DNA from: Streptomyces griseoloalbus
GTDB taxonomy: Bacteria; Actinomycetota; Actinomycetes; Streptomycetales; Streptomycetaceae
Length of the DNA stretch: 64,000 nt
Reading direction: 5' to 3'
Assembly (NCBI GenBank): GCA_014650015.1
Contig: BMUD01000001.1
Span: 102,103-166,102 of the forward strand
Part shown: positions 52,414 through 61,690 of the stretch, piece by piece
How the letters are laid out: each line of letters opens with the position of its first letter
Position numbering within the stretch: position 1 is the stretch's first letter
Notes under the pieces: generated by a model
Database searches by the model: none
What the model saw: only the letters and a program-made list of their open reading frames with translations
What the model was told of the DNA's origin: nothing
Translations under genes and position numbers: made by a program

Positions 52414-53835
52414 ATGATGCGAGAGTTTCCGGCCCCGCCGCGGGCGGCCGAGTTCAGTGAGCTGGTCAGCAAGAAGGTCGATGAGGTCAAGGTGGCCGGC
52501 GGCACCCGGGAGACCGTGACCGTCGACTGGAACGGGCAGCAAGCCCATGTCGAAGTGATCGATCTGCAGCTCAGCAGCCTCTTCTATAACCCCAGCACCC
52601 ACCGGATCCGGGCTCAGCGCAGCCACGACCCTGAGCGGGACGCGGCGCTGGAGAAGGACCCGTGGAGCGCCGAGAGCCAGGACTACCTGCAGTTCCTGCT
52701 CAAGGCGTCCCCTGCGGACCCGAACCTTCGGGACAAGGAGTTCGACACCCTCAAGGAGAGCCTCCAGCAGTTTGGGCAGAACGACCCCGGGCTGGTGACC
52801 CGGCATGGAGTGCTGGTCAACGGCAACACCAGGGCCGCCGCGCTGCGCGAACTCGGAGAGCAGTCGATGCGGGTCGGGGTGCTGCCGGCGTCGTTTACCT
52901 GGGCCGACATCAACGCTGTCGAACTGTCCCTGCAGCTGCGCAAGGACCACCGGCGGGACTACTCCTACATCAACCGTCTCATCGCCATGGAGGAACAGGC
53001 GGCGCTGGGGCGTACACCAGAGCAGATCGCCAAGGACTTCCGGATCCAAGTCCGTACCTACCATCAGGAGCGGTGGATCCTCAGCACGATCCGCGAGCTG
53101 ATCGAGCGCAGCCGCACCGGCGGCGGCAACGGGCTGCGCCTGGTCGACTGGGAGGGCGCGCAGGAGCGGCTCAAGGAACTCCAGCGGCTGTACGTCAAGC
53201 TGGAGACAGTCGACCGTGACCAGGCGGAGGTCCTTAAAGAACTGCGTCTGGCCGCGATCCTGCTCAACTTCTCCAAGACGGACGTCCGTCACATCAACGA
53301 GGATTTTCTGAAGGACGGGCTCGAGCAGCGGTTGATCACGGGTGGTGCCAGTGCGGCCCAGCCGCAGTCGGTCTCCATTCCCGGACTTGGTCTGGAGGTG
53401 CCCGCGGCCTCCTCGGCTGTCGCCGAAGCGCGTGCGATGAACGACGAAATCCTGCGGGCCGCCGCCGTGGTGAGCAGTGAGACACCGGCAATCGGAGACG
53501 AGGGCAAGGCCGCCGCGCAGGATGTTCTCGACAGCGCCAAGGCGGCGTTTGACGGAGCCATCGAAGCGGCCGGCCGCAACACCCGGCTGCGCAAGCGCAA
53601 GCAGCTTGCCCCGGCCCGGCTGGCTGAGGCCTGCGCGAGCATCGACCAGTGCGTGAGCGACCTGGTCCAGGCGCGCACCTCCCGCAGCCTGGACGAGGAG
53701 GCGTTCGACGACGCGGTGGTCAAGCTGCGGGGCAGCCTGCTGAAGCTCGCGCAGCAGGCCGGCCGTGGGCTGCCTCAGCCCGGAGACGGCGTGGCCTGGC
53801 TGCTGGAAGCGGTCTCGGCGGAGGGCTTCCGGTGA
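52414..53835 (+). CDS. ParB/Srx-fold nuclease-like protein
   Basis: This 473-aa protein has a ParB-like N-terminal domain: LKESLQQFGQNDPGLVTRHGVLVNGNTRAAALRELG carries the Q-x-x-P-type and GNTR (GxxR-like) motif that binds nucleotide in ParB/Srx folds. The C-terminal 250 residues are helical with a coiled coil (TVDRDQAEVLKELRLAAILLN) and an Ala-rich acidic tail. It overlaps the helicase by 4 bp. It may load or regulate the helicase on DNA. Confidence 0.78.
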   Translation: MMREFPAPPRAAEFSELVSKKVDEVKVAGGTRETVTVDWNGQQAHVEVIDLQLSSLFYNPSTHRIRAQRSHDPERDAALEKDPWSAESQDYLQFLLKASPADPNLRDKEFDTLKESLQQFGQNDPGLVTRHGVLVNGNTRAAALRELGEQSMRVGVLPASFTWADINAVELSLQLRKDHRRDYSYINRLIAMEEQAALGRTPEQIAKDFRIQVRTYHQERWILSTIRELIERSRTGGGNGLRLVDWEGAQERLKELQRLYVKLETVDRDQAEVLKELRLAAILLNFSKTDVRHINEDFLKDGLEQRLITGGASAAQPQSVSIPGLGLEVPAASSAVAEARAMNDEILRAAAVVSSETPAIGDEGKAAAQDVLDSAKAAFDGAIEAAGRNTRLRKRKQLAPARLAEACASIDQCVSDLVQARTSRSLDEEAFDDAVVKLRGSLLKLAQQAGRGLPQPGDGVAWLLEAVSAEGFR

Positions 53836-55649
53836 GCAGCACCGTCAGTGAGAAGTCGCTGCGCCTCGGGTTCGACGAAACCCGGACCCGTGTCGTCCTG
53901 CGGACCACGGAATCGTTCCAGCAGGAACTGGTACAGCTGGCCGCCCGGTTCCGTACCGGCGGCCAGCTCGGCCCCCTGAGCGCCTCGGTATCCCTGGACG
54001 AGCTGCTAGCGGATCTCGGCCTTCTCGGCACGTGGTCTGATCCCGCCGGCGTGGAGTGGGCGGGCGACCTGCGGGATCTGGTGTCCGGCGTGGTTCAGGA
54101 CGCTCACACCGTGCAGCAGCGGCTTGCGGGACGGGGGACGGCCGGCGAGGTCGCGCCGGACGACGTGCCCGCGCTTCTCGGCGGTACCTGGAAGGGCGAA
54201 CTCAGCGAGTTCCAGCGCCGGGACATCGCAAAGCTTCTGTCGCTTCAGCACGGCGCCAACTTCAGCGTGCCCGGTGCCGGCAAGACCCGGGTCGCGCTCG
54301 CTGTGTACGCGGCCCAGAAGGCGGCAGGCCGAGTTAGCCGGCTACTGGTCGTGTGCCCTAAGTCGGCTTATGAGTCGTGGCGTTACGAGACAGCCGAGTG
54401 CCTCATCCATCCACTGCGCATCAACGTCCTGGATGGGTCGCTGGATAAGTGGGCGGAGGTGCTCGTGGTGAACTACGAGCGCCTCGACCGGTCGCTGTCC
54501 ATGCTGGCCAGTTGGCTCAAGGCAGGCCCCTCCATGATCATCCTGGATGAGGCGCACCGGATGAAGCTGGGCGCGCGGGGTACGTACGGGGCGGCCTGCA
54601 TGGCGCTGGGTCCGCTGGCCGCGCGTCGGCTGATCCTGACCGGTACGCCGGCCCCCAACGGATCAAGAGACCTGGAGAACCTGCTGGGTTTCGTCTGGCC
54701 GGGCCACGGCCAGCGGACGGTGGTCCAGGCGGTGGCCGGGGGGAATCTCGCGCACGCCAGCTCTGTCCTGCGGCCGCTATTCACCCGGACTACGAAACAG
54801 GAACTCGGTTTGCCTCCCGTGCAGCTGGGGTTGCGCTTCGTTGACATGCCGCCGCTGCACGATGAGATCTACGCATCCCTCGTGGGCGGCGAGAACAGCG
54901 GGGCAGCTCGTGGAGATCTAAGTTCCCTCGGGAAGACGGCCCTCCGGCTTCTCATGGCTGCTACGAGCCCGGCCCTGCTTCTAGAAGGGGCTAGCCGGTA
55001 CGAGCCGCTCGCGTACCAGCTTCCGCCGATCGACCCCCCTGAGGGAAGTTCGCTGTACTCCCTCATGCAGAACCTCCCTGACTACGAGCTGTCGCCCAAG
55101 TACAAGGAAGCCGTAGCCATCATCGCGGAGAACGCCGCCCAGGGCCGTAAGACGCTGGTCTGGACGACGTTCGTCAGGAGCCTGACCACGCTGGAGCGCA
55201 TGCTAGAGAAGTACAGCCCTGCGGTTGTCTACGGCGGTACTCCTGACCGGGATGAACAACTGCGCCGGTTCCGCGAGGACCCGGGGTGCATGGTGCTCCT
55301 CTCGAACCCGGCCACTCTGGGTGAGGGAATCAGCCTGCACCACATCTGCCACGACGCGGTCTACGTGGATCGTGATTTCATGGCGGGCCGGTTCCTGCAG
55401 AGCCTGGACCGGATTCACCGGCTCGGGCTCGCTCCCGACACGCAGACCAGGGTGACGGTCTTGGCGGTGCGGAACTCCATCGACGAGGTGGTGGCCGCAC
55501 GCCTGGAACAGAAGCTGGAGTTCATGGGGCGCATCCTCGATGATCCCACCGTGCAGCAGCTCGCCGACCTTGAGGAGGAGCCGTCCGTCGCCGCCGGCCT
55601 GGCACCAAGCGACATCGAGGCACTGCTGACTCACATGAGAGGCCATTAG
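53832..55649 (+). CDS. SNF2/SF2-type helicase
   Basis: This 605-aa SF2 helicase has motif I SVPGAGKTRVA (about residues 145-155, Walker Lys), motif II LDEAH (about 235), motif III LTGTPAPN, and C-terminal motifs VWTTFVRSLTTLERMLEKYSP, GEGISLHHICHDAVYVDRDF and QSLDRIHRLGL (motif VI). The SNF2-like arrangement lets it translocate on double-stranded DNA. There is no nuclease domain. GTG 53832 overlaps the ParB-like stop. It should be the motor of the defence system. Confidence 0.9.
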   Translation: MSSTVSEKSLRLGFDETRTRVVLRTTESFQQELVQLAARFRTGGQLGPLSASVSLDELLADLGLLGTWSDPAGVEWAGDLRDLVSGVVQDAHTVQQRLAGRGTAGEVAPDDVPALLGGTWKGELSEFQRRDIAKLLSLQHGANFSVPGAGKTRVALAVYAAQKAAGRVSRLLVVCPKSAYESWRYETAECLIHPLRINVLDGSLDKWAEVLVVNYERLDRSLSMLASWLKAGPSMIILDEAHRMKLGARGTYGAACMALGPLAARRLILTGTPAPNGSRDLENLLGFVWPGHGQRTVVQAVAGGNLAHASSVLRPLFTRTTKQELGLPPVQLGLRFVDMPPLHDEIYASLVGGENSGAARGDLSSLGKTALRLLMAATSPALLLEGASRYEPLAYQLPPIDPPEGSSLYSLMQNLPDYELSPKYKEAVAIIAENAAQGRKTLVWTTFVRSLTTLERMLEKYSPAVVYGGTPDRDEQLRRFREDPGCMVLLSNPATLGEGISLHHICHDAVYVDRDFMAGRFLQSLDRIHRLGLAPDTQTRVTVLAVRNSIDEVVAARLEQKLEFMGRILDDPTVQQLADLEEEPSVAAGLAPSDIEALLTHMRGH

Positions 55650-55684
55650 GACCGGCTGCGTGCCGCGGGACTACCCTCTGCGGT

Positions 55685-56152
55685 GTGTCCCATGATGCCG
55701 AATGGGAAGCCCCGGAAGGTTCCTGGGCTTCGTCCGCAGCCCGCCGCCGCAACATGCAGGCGATCCGCAGCCGTGACACGAAGCCGGAGATTACGATCCG
55801 GCGTCTCGTGCATGCCGCAGGGCTGCGGTATCGGGTGGCGGCCCGCCCTCTGCCAGACCTTCGCCGGACGGCTGACATGGTCTTCCGCCCGGCGAAGGTT
55901 GCGGTGTTCATAGACGGTTGTTATTGGCACGGATGCCCGGAACACTATGTGCCGCCGAAAACGAACTCCGGGTACTGGTCGGAGAAAGTCATCGGCAATG
56001 TCAGGCGAGACCGTGAAACCGACGAGAAGCTGAGGGAAGCTGGCTGGCTGGTGCTCCGCTTTTGGGAGCACGAGCCGTCAGACGCCTGTGCTGACAAAAT
56101 CGCCTTGGCGGTGCTGGCTAGGCGTGAAGCCCGCCTGGCTCGGGGGGACTGA
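55685..56152 (+). CDS. vsr: Very short patch repair (Vsr) endonuclease
   Basis: This 155-aa PD-(D/E)XK-type nuclease has the Vsr core: NMQAIRSRDTKPEITIRRLVHAAGLRYRV, then TADMVFRPAKVAVFIDGCYWHGCPEHY, and REAGWLVLRFWEHE. Classical Vsr nicks T:G mismatches arising from deaminated 5-methylcytosine at Dcm sites, here adjacent to a Dcm gene. Members in other systems act as restriction nucleases. GTG 55685 starts 35 bp after the helicase, and the gene overlaps dcm tail to tail by 75 bp. Confidence 0.93.
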   Translation: MSHDAEWEAPEGSWASSAARRRNMQAIRSRDTKPEITIRRLVHAAGLRYRVAARPLPDLRRTADMVFRPAKVAVFIDGCYWHGCPEHYVPPKTNSGYWSEKVIGNVRRDRETDEKLREAGWLVLRFWEHEPSDACADKIALAVLARREARLARGD

Positions 56153-57427
56153 AATTTCCAGCTGCTGCGGAATGTCCTCCAAGGAAACCGCCCCCACTGG
56201 CTCCATTTCGTAACCGTCTGTGAGTATCTCGCGGTATTGCGGAAGTAGGACTGCGGCAATGGCCCGTCCGACGGCCTCTGCTACCGGAGGCGGGAACGCG
56301 TTTCCGACCTGACGGTAACGAGCTGTCTTCCGTCCTTGGAATTTCCAGTCTTCTGGGAATCCCTGGATGGCTGCTGCCTGAGCGACAGTGAGCATGGGAC
56401 CGGCCGGCCGGAACAGGTCGCGTTCGGGGTCGCAGCTTTCCGGGTCGTTGGCGATGCCCATGCCGTCAACGCCCAGCTCCCCCCAAGCGCGCTTGGCTCT
56501 AGTGGGTCCCAGGTCGGCACCACCGTGCTTCCTTGAGCCGCCCACAAGGGTGGGAGCCACGGTCCTGCCCGCTGCTGAGGCCTTGGTGATCTGCTTCTTC
56601 CACTCCTCGAAAACCGTCTTGCCGGTTGCTTCTCCGGGACCGGCCGGTTCGCCATGCCGGTTCTTGTCCCAGAATTCTTTGCAGCGTGCGAGCATACTGC
56701 TTTCGAGTTTTTCGAATACTGTGACCTCACCTCCCAGGATTCCCGTGGGCCATTGGAATCCTGGGCTGCCCGGGCTGACTGCATTCTCGTGAATGGCAAC
56801 CAGGATGGCGCGGGGGCGAAGCTGTGGAACTCCGAAGTCTCGTGCGTCAAGTCGCCGCCAGACTTTCCGCATGGTCACGTCTTGGGTGCTGGCAGACAGG
56901 GTTCGATCGACCTCGGGAACTAGGTACCCGAGGTCTCGCAAGGTGTCAAGGATTGAGTTCCTGTAATCGATGAAGACTTCTGGAGGTTCGAGGATCCCCC
57001 GGACATTTTCGATCATCACCGCTTTCGGCCTGAGGGCTTCGATGATATCGAGTGCGGCGGGAAAGAGATCTCGCTCGTCGTCAGGACCAAGCCTGTGTCC
57101 GGCCAGGGAGAATGGCGGGCACGGAACTCCACCGGCGAGCAGATCAAGCTCTCCTGGTTCTAGGTTGAGGCTTTTCCTTACATCAGAATCCAGGAAGTCC
57201 TTGACATCCATCGGCCGGATGCCATCAGCCTTCTCTTGATCCCAGCCGGGCCAGCCGCCGACGTTGGCCCGCAGTGTGGCCACGGCGTGCGGGTCCCACT
57301 CAACCAGAGCGCGGTGATCAAAACCGGCGTTGTGCAGTCCGACTGCTTGCCCCCCGGCGCCCGCGCAAATCTCGATCGAGGTCAATGGCGAGGCGAACCG
57401 CGGTCGCTTCTGGCCGCTGCGGGGCAT
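56078..57427 (-). CDS. dcm: DNA (cytosine-5-)-methyltransferase
   Basis: This 449-aa C5-methyltransferase has motif I ICAGAGGQAVGLHNAGF (SAM), motif IV VPCPPFSLAG with nucleophile Cys103, motif VI ENVRGI, and motif X QVGNAFPPPVAEA. The variable region between about 190 and 350 is the target-recognition domain. ATG 57427 has a caggaggag ribosome-binding site. It is convergent with vsr and sits at the right end of the island. It should protect self DNA and mark the target for the other proteins. Confidence 0.95.
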   Translation of the reverse strand: MPRSGQKRPRFASPLTSIEICAGAGGQAVGLHNAGFDHRALVEWDPHAVATLRANVGGWPGWDQEKADGIRPMDVKDFLDSDVRKSLNLEPGELDLLAGGVPCPPFSLAGHRLGPDDERDLFPAALDIIEALRPKAVMIENVRGILEPPEVFIDYRNSILDTLRDLGYLVPEVDRTLSASTQDVTMRKVWRRLDARDFGVPQLRPRAILVAIHENAVSPGSPGFQWPTGILGGEVTVFEKLESSMLARCKEFWDKNRHGEPAGPGEATGKTVFEEWKKQITKASAAGRTVAPTLVGGSRKHGGADLGPTRAKRAWGELGVDGMGIANDPESCDPERDLFRPAGPMLTVAQAAAIQGFPEDWKFQGRKTARYRQVGNAFPPPVAEAVGRAIAAVLLPQYREILTDGYEMEPVGAVSLEDIPQQLEISVPPSQAGFTPSQHRQGDFVSTGV

Positions 57428-57630
57428 GCCGCTCCTCCTGAGGTGATCATCGTCAAGGGAGGAACAGTGATCAAGACCTGTTCCTCGGTACCAAGAGTCT
57501 CGCACTCTGCGCCTGGCCGCTTGCATCCCTATGGCACCCAGACTGCCCCCCGGGGGCTGACTGGGTGCCAGCGTTTCGCTACGCGCACGGACAGATGCTT
57601 TGTGCGGCTGTCAAGCTGCTTGCTGAAGGC
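57428..57630. other. Promoter region of dcm, no gene
   Basis: No convincing coding frame. The dcm promoter should lie here, up to the DUF3592 remnant. Confidence 0.3.
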
Positions 57631-57808
57631 AGCGGAGGACGACCGGGATGCCGGTGTGTAGGGGCGGGACTCCTGGTTAAGGGGGCGCGGCGGTAGGTCT
57701 GGGTGGGGTGGACGGTCGGGCACTCGCGGCAGGCGCTGCAGGGCCGAGGTGCACAGGGCGTCGCACCGGCGCCATGACGAGCGCGATCGTGAGCCAGGGC
57801 TGGTTCCG
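57631..57808 (-). pseudogene. Truncated, internally deleted copy of the DUF3592 gene
   Basis: The minus strand here still encodes QPWLTIALVMA (start of the intact protein) and HPTQTYRR, and matches the intact gene at 58906-59364 base for base over long stretches, for example gacgaccgggatgccgg against gacgacggggatgccgg. The middle (about 175 bp) is missing, and the copy ends abruptly at the GIPVVLR position (57631), where island sequence begins. The gtggcctccc start context also survives. It marks an insertion or recombination junction. Confidence 0.75.
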
Positions 57809-58003
57809 TGGCCTCCCGAGCGCCGACGAGGCATGCTGGCGCGCGCCCCGAACGCGAGGGGGCCGGCGTCCGACTCCGGTGGGGCGGCCAGCCGAGGACC
57901 CGCCGCACCGGACTCGGAGGTTTCCCTCACGACGAGGGTGTAGATCCGCCGCCGCCGCTCACCCGGCCCCCACGGGGATCGCGAACGTCGGAGGGAGTCG
58001 GCC

Positions 58004-58840
58004 GTGCGGCAGAATCCGCCCGAGGGCACTGCGGAGATCCTCTTCATCGGCAACGCCACCCTGCTGATCCGCTACGGGGAGCTGACGCTGCTGACCGATC
58101 CGAACTTCCTGCACCGCGGGCAGTTCGCCCACCTCGGCTACGGGCTGGTCTCGCGCCGGCTGACCGAGCCCGCCCTGGACGTGGCGGACCTGCCCCACGA
58201 GGACCTGGACGCCGTCGTGCTCTCGCATCTGCACGGCGACCACTTCGACCGGGTGGCCCGGCGCGGGCTGGACCGGGGCCTGCCGTTCGTCACCAACCCG
58301 CACGCCGCCCGCCTGCTGAAGGGCCTGCACGGCTTCCGGCGCGCCACCGGCCTGCGCACCTGGCAGAGCCGCACCCTGCGGCACGGGGACTCCTCCGTGC
58401 GCGTCACCTCGCTGCCCGGCCGCCACGCGCCCGGCCCGCTGCGGGCGCTGCTGCCGCCCGTGATGGGCAGCCTGCTGGAGTTCGGCGACCGCGCGGGGGA
58501 GACCCGGCTGGTCCTCTACCTCTCCGGCGACACCCTGATGTACGACGGACTGCGCGAGATCGCCGTGCGCCACCCGGACATCCACCTGGCGGTCCTGCAC
58601 CTCGGCGGTACGACCCTGCCCGGGGGCCTGATGGTCACCATGGACGCCGGGCAGGGGGCCGACCTGCTCGACCTGCTGCGCCCGCGCCGCGCGCTGCCCG
58701 TGCACCACAGCGACTACACGGTCTTCCGTTCCCCGCTGGAGGACTTCCTCGCGGAGGCGGGGCGCCGCGGCCACGACGCGCGCCTGGTGCGGTGCGACCC
58801 GGGCCGGCGGGTGACCGTCGGAGCCCAGGCGACAGCCTGA
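58004..58840 (+). CDS. MBL-fold hydrolase (UlaG/YycJ-like)
   Basis: This 278-aa metallo-hydrolase has SHLHGDH (residues 74-80) and YLSGDTLMYDG. Other features are LLTDPNFLHRG at about 29-39 and VHHSDYTVF near the C-terminus. It is of the beta-lactamase superfamily with L-ascorbate-6-phosphate-lactonase-like topology. Substrate unknown. GTG 58004 is chosen for the family N-terminus. Confidence 0.87.
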   Translation: MRQNPPEGTAEILFIGNATLLIRYGELTLLTDPNFLHRGQFAHLGYGLVSRRLTEPALDVADLPHEDLDAVVLSHLHGDHFDRVARRGLDRGLPFVTNPHAARLLKGLHGFRRATGLRTWQSRTLRHGDSSVRVTSLPGRHAPGPLRALLPPVMGSLLEFGDRAGETRLVLYLSGDTLMYDGLREIAVRHPDIHLAVLHLGGTTLPGGLMVTMDAGQGADLLDLLRPRRALPVHHSDYTVFRSPLEDFLAEAGRRGHDARLVRCDPGRRVTVGAQATA

Positions 58841-58905
58841 CGCCGGGCGACTCGGCGCGGTCCTGCGGCGGGAGGCCGTAGCTGTCGGCAAGGGGGTCGC
58901 GGCCA

Positions 58906-59364
58906 CTACAGGAACGCCCCCACTCCCATGGCCACCCCGAACAGCACGAAGAAGATCCCCCAGGTCATGGTGGCCGTCGCCGAGTACGACACCTTCCCCG
59001 GTCGCCCGTCCTTCGTGTGGACGACCACCACCCGGCGCGGGTCCCCCGGGTCGTAGCGCAGGACGACGGGGATGCCGGCGTGCAGGGGGTGGGACTCGTG
59101 GTTGAGGGGGGTGCGGCGGTAGGTCTGGGTGGGTGGGGCGTGGGGGCGGTCGACGGGCGGGGCCTTGTAGCGGACCTGGGGCGGGTGGATCGTGGAGCCC
59201 TCGCGGCGGGCGCCCCGGGCCACCTCGCCCCGGGTGCGGACGCCCCGGACGCCGAGGCGGCCGAGGGCACGGCGCTGGCCCAGGGCGCCGCGCAGGATCC
59301 AGATGCCCAGGGCCGTCGCACCGGCGGCCATGACGAGCGTGATCGTGAGCCACGGCTGGTCCAC
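58906..59364 (-). CDS. DUF3592 membrane protein
   Basis: This 152-aa protein has an N-terminal membrane helix (WLTITLVMAAGATALGIWILRG) and a C-terminal one (MTWGIFFVLFGVAMGVGAFL) around a beta-rich middle (HPLHAGIPVVLRYDPGDPRRVVV), matching DUF3592. GTG 59364 with a gggagg ribosome-binding site. A defective copy lies at 57631, the other side of the MBL gene. Confidence 0.82.
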   Translation of the reverse strand: MDQPWLTITLVMAAGATALGIWILRGALGQRRALGRLGVRGVRTRGEVARGARREGSTIHPPQVRYKAPPVDRPHAPPTQTYRRTPLNHESHPLHAGIPVVLRYDPGDPRRVVVVHTKDGRPGKVSYSATATMTWGIFFVLFGVAMGVGAFL

Positions 59365-59413
59365 GTGGCCTCCCCCCGGAGCCGGCGTCAACTACCCGGG
59401 GAGACGGGAGCCG

Positions 59414-60430
59414 TCACGCGTCGGTTCCGTGGCACTCCCCGTACGTCCGGCCCGATCCGCACCAGCACGCCGCCGACCGCTCCGGCGGCCACGCCGTCGC
59501 CCGCCCCCGCGCCGCCAGCGTCGTCGCGTACTGCGGGAGCAGCGTCGCGTCGGCCGGGGAGGATCCCTCCGAGGCCGCGAAGGCCTCGTACGACGGGACC
59601 GTGCCCGTGACGATGCCCAGGTTCGGCGTGCCCGAGGCGGCCAGTTCGCGCAGGGCCGTCTCTATCGTCGCGAGGTGGGTGTCGTAGGACGGGTATTCGC
59701 CCGCCAGGGTCGGATACGCCTCCGTCAGTTCCGTCAGTTCGTTCGCCGGCCAGTGGAGGACGGCCACCGGGAAGGGGCGGGACAACGCCTCCCGGTACGC
59801 GCCCACTTCCGCGCGCAGGCGCGAGATCTCCGCCTCCAGTTCCGCCGGGTTCTCCGAGCCCAGGGACCACACCCGCTTCGGGTCGTGGAGTTCGTCCAGG
59901 GTGATCGGCAGGGTGTGGACGGTGTCCGCGAGGGCGTCCCACTCGTCGTGGGTCGCGCCGAGCATCCTGCGGACGCGGTGGCGGCCGAAGAGGAGGGGGT
60001 GCGTGGCGTACGGGGGCTCCTGGACGTCGGTCAGGAGGAGGCGTACCGCCTGCGTGAACGTCTCGTGCGCCTGCTCCAGCTCGTCGTGCGACTCCAGGGA
60101 CTCCGCGACGATCACCCACGCGGCGGGGTCGCGCGGGGCCGCCGTGCGGATGCCGTCGATGATCGCGCGGGCCTCCGCCTCATGGCCGTACTCCCAGAGG
60201 TTCGAGGCCTTCAGGGCGCGGATCAGGAACGGGCTGTCCAGGTCCGTGCCCGAGGCCAGCAGGCGGTCGTAGAGGGCGGTCGCGGCGGGGCGGTCGCCGG
60301 AGAGCTCCCGGTGGGCGGCGGCCCGCAGCAGCAGGGCCTCGGCGTCCTCGGGGTACAGGCCGACGATCCGCTCCAGGCGGGCGGCTTCGGCGGCGTGGTC
60401 GACGTTTTCGGCAGGCGTGTCGGGGCGCAT
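59414..60430 (-). CDS. SEC-C metal-binding domain protein with TPR repeats
   Basis: This 338-aa protein starts MRPDTPAENVDHAAEAARLERIVGLYPEDAEALLLRAAAHRELSGDRPAATALYDRLLA, a TPR-like helical region, and ends ACWCGSGRTYGECHGTD, a SEC-C zinc motif (CxCGSG...CH). The middle contains a DWDALADTVHTLPITLDELHDPKRV segment. SEC-C domains often bind proteins or ribosome-associated partners; the role here is unknown. Confidence 0.87.
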   Translation of the reverse strand: MRPDTPAENVDHAAEAARLERIVGLYPEDAEALLLRAAAHRELSGDRPAATALYDRLLASGTDLDSPFLIRALKASNLWEYGHEAEARAIIDGIRTAAPRDPAAWVIVAESLESHDELEQAHETFTQAVRLLLTDVQEPPYATHPLLFGRHRVRRMLGATHDEWDALADTVHTLPITLDELHDPKRVWSLGSENPAELEAEISRLRAEVGAYREALSRPFPVAVLHWPANELTELTEAYPTLAGEYPSYDTHLATIETALRELAASGTPNLGIVTGTVPSYEAFAASEGSSPADATLLPQYATTLAARGRATAWPPERSAACWCGSGRTYGECHGTDA

Positions 60431-60620
60431 GGGTGACACCGTACTGCCGGCGGGTGACAAAGGTGAGACGGCGGCAGGGCGCGGGCCGCCTCGCGGGAGG
60501 GAGGGGTGTCCGCGGGTATGGGGCCTGCACGAGGGGATCGGATCGGCCTGGGCGGGCCTACGCTTCCGGGAGCGGATGTGGGGAGCCACGTGACCGTGCG
60601 GGTGACCGGAGGGTGGGGGC

Positions 60621-61391
60621 GTGCGCAGGGGGGTGTCCATCGGGTGTCTGGTGCTGCTGATGATTCCCGTCGTGCTGATGGCCTACTTCTGGTTCACGGT
60701 CTGGGACGTGGGGCGCGAGAACGAGCGGCGCGAGCAGGCCGCGTTCGACTCGCTCCTCCGCCGGGCCCATGAGGCGGCGGACCGGACCGCCGACGCGCTG
60801 ACCCGTAGCCGTGACACCGGGACCGACGCGTTGATGGGCGTGATCTGGGAGCACACCGGGAGTCCCGTCGTCTCCTACGACGAGGAGCGGCGCGCGTTCA
60901 CCGCCGTCGCCGACCGGTCGGTGGTGGTCGAGCGGGAGTCCATACTGCTTGTCGGCGGTCCGGTGATGGTCAAGCGCTGCTTCACCTACACCTACGTACG
61001 CCGTTCCGGCGCGGAGTGGACCTCGAAGATCACCGAGCGGGGCCTCGAAGCCTGCCGGGCGAGCGGGTCGATCGGTGACGCGGTGCGGTTCGCGCGGGTG
61101 CGGATGGGGGACATGGATGTGGACTCGCTGACGCGGGCCGGTCTGCAGCGCGTCCTCGATCCCGGCGGCCTGCCGCGCGACGAGAGCCGGTTCGACGTAC
61201 GGAGCGTCGAGCGGGCGGGGCGCACGGTGGTCGCCCTCGTTCTCGCCCGGGACGTGGACCGGTACGGGACGCGGGGCGACGACGAGCCGGTGGTGGTCGG
61301 ACAGTGCTACCGCCTCACCCGGATCGTCGGTCTCGACGGTGGCGTGGTACGGCCGGTCACGGCCGCTCCGGTGGCGGCGGCGGCTTGCTGA
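60621..61391 (+). CDS. Hypothetical membrane-anchored protein
   Basis: This 256-aa protein starts with GTG and has one N-terminal membrane helix (VSIGCLVLLMIPVVLMAYFWF), with the rest outside or at the membrane face: a helical, charged section (EREQAAFDSLLRRAHEAADRTADAL) and a beta-rich C-terminus with Cys residues. No family is recognised. Confidence 0.65.
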   Translation: MRRGVSIGCLVLLMIPVVLMAYFWFTVWDVGRENERREQAAFDSLLRRAHEAADRTADALTRSRDTGTDALMGVIWEHTGSPVVSYDEERRAFTAVADRSVVVERESILLVGGPVMVKRCFTYTYVRRSGAEWTSKITERGLEACRASGSIGDAVRFARVRMGDMDVDSLTRAGLQRVLDPGGLPRDESRFDVRSVERAGRTVVALVLARDVDRYGTRGDDEPVVVGQCYRLTRIVGLDGGVVRPVTAAPVAAAAC

Positions 61392-61401
61392 ACGGTCGTT
61401 T

Positions 61402-61608
61402 GTGCGGCTCCGCTTCTTCCGGCCCGCCCACTGCGGTACCGAGCTCGGCCCGTACGGCGAATGCCCGGCCCGCGGAACCGTCGTGCCCGTGCCGGACGTT
61501 GAGGTGTCGCCGGGGCCCGGACTCGATCCGGACCCCGCGGATCCGGTCAGTCGGGCGCTGCTCGAGCCCAAGCGGCTCCTGGAGCCCGTCGCGATCGATC
61601 CGGTATAA
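61402..61608 (+). CDS. Possible small protein, 68 aa
   Basis: The frame from a GTG at 61402 encodes VRLRFFRPAHCGTELGPYGECPARGTVV, with a CGxxxGPYGECPxxG zinc-ribbon-like segment missing one Cys. It follows the previous gene by 10 bp. Low confidence. Confidence 0.35.
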   Translation: MRLRFFRPAHCGTELGPYGECPARGTVVPVPDVEVSPGPGLDPDPADPVSRALLEPKRLLEPVAIDPV

Positions 61609-61690
61609 CGGGGACGAGGCTCAGAGGGACGCGTTCGACGCAGGGACGCCGTCCATCGGGGCGACGAGCCAGACGGGGGAGGGGTGGCGG

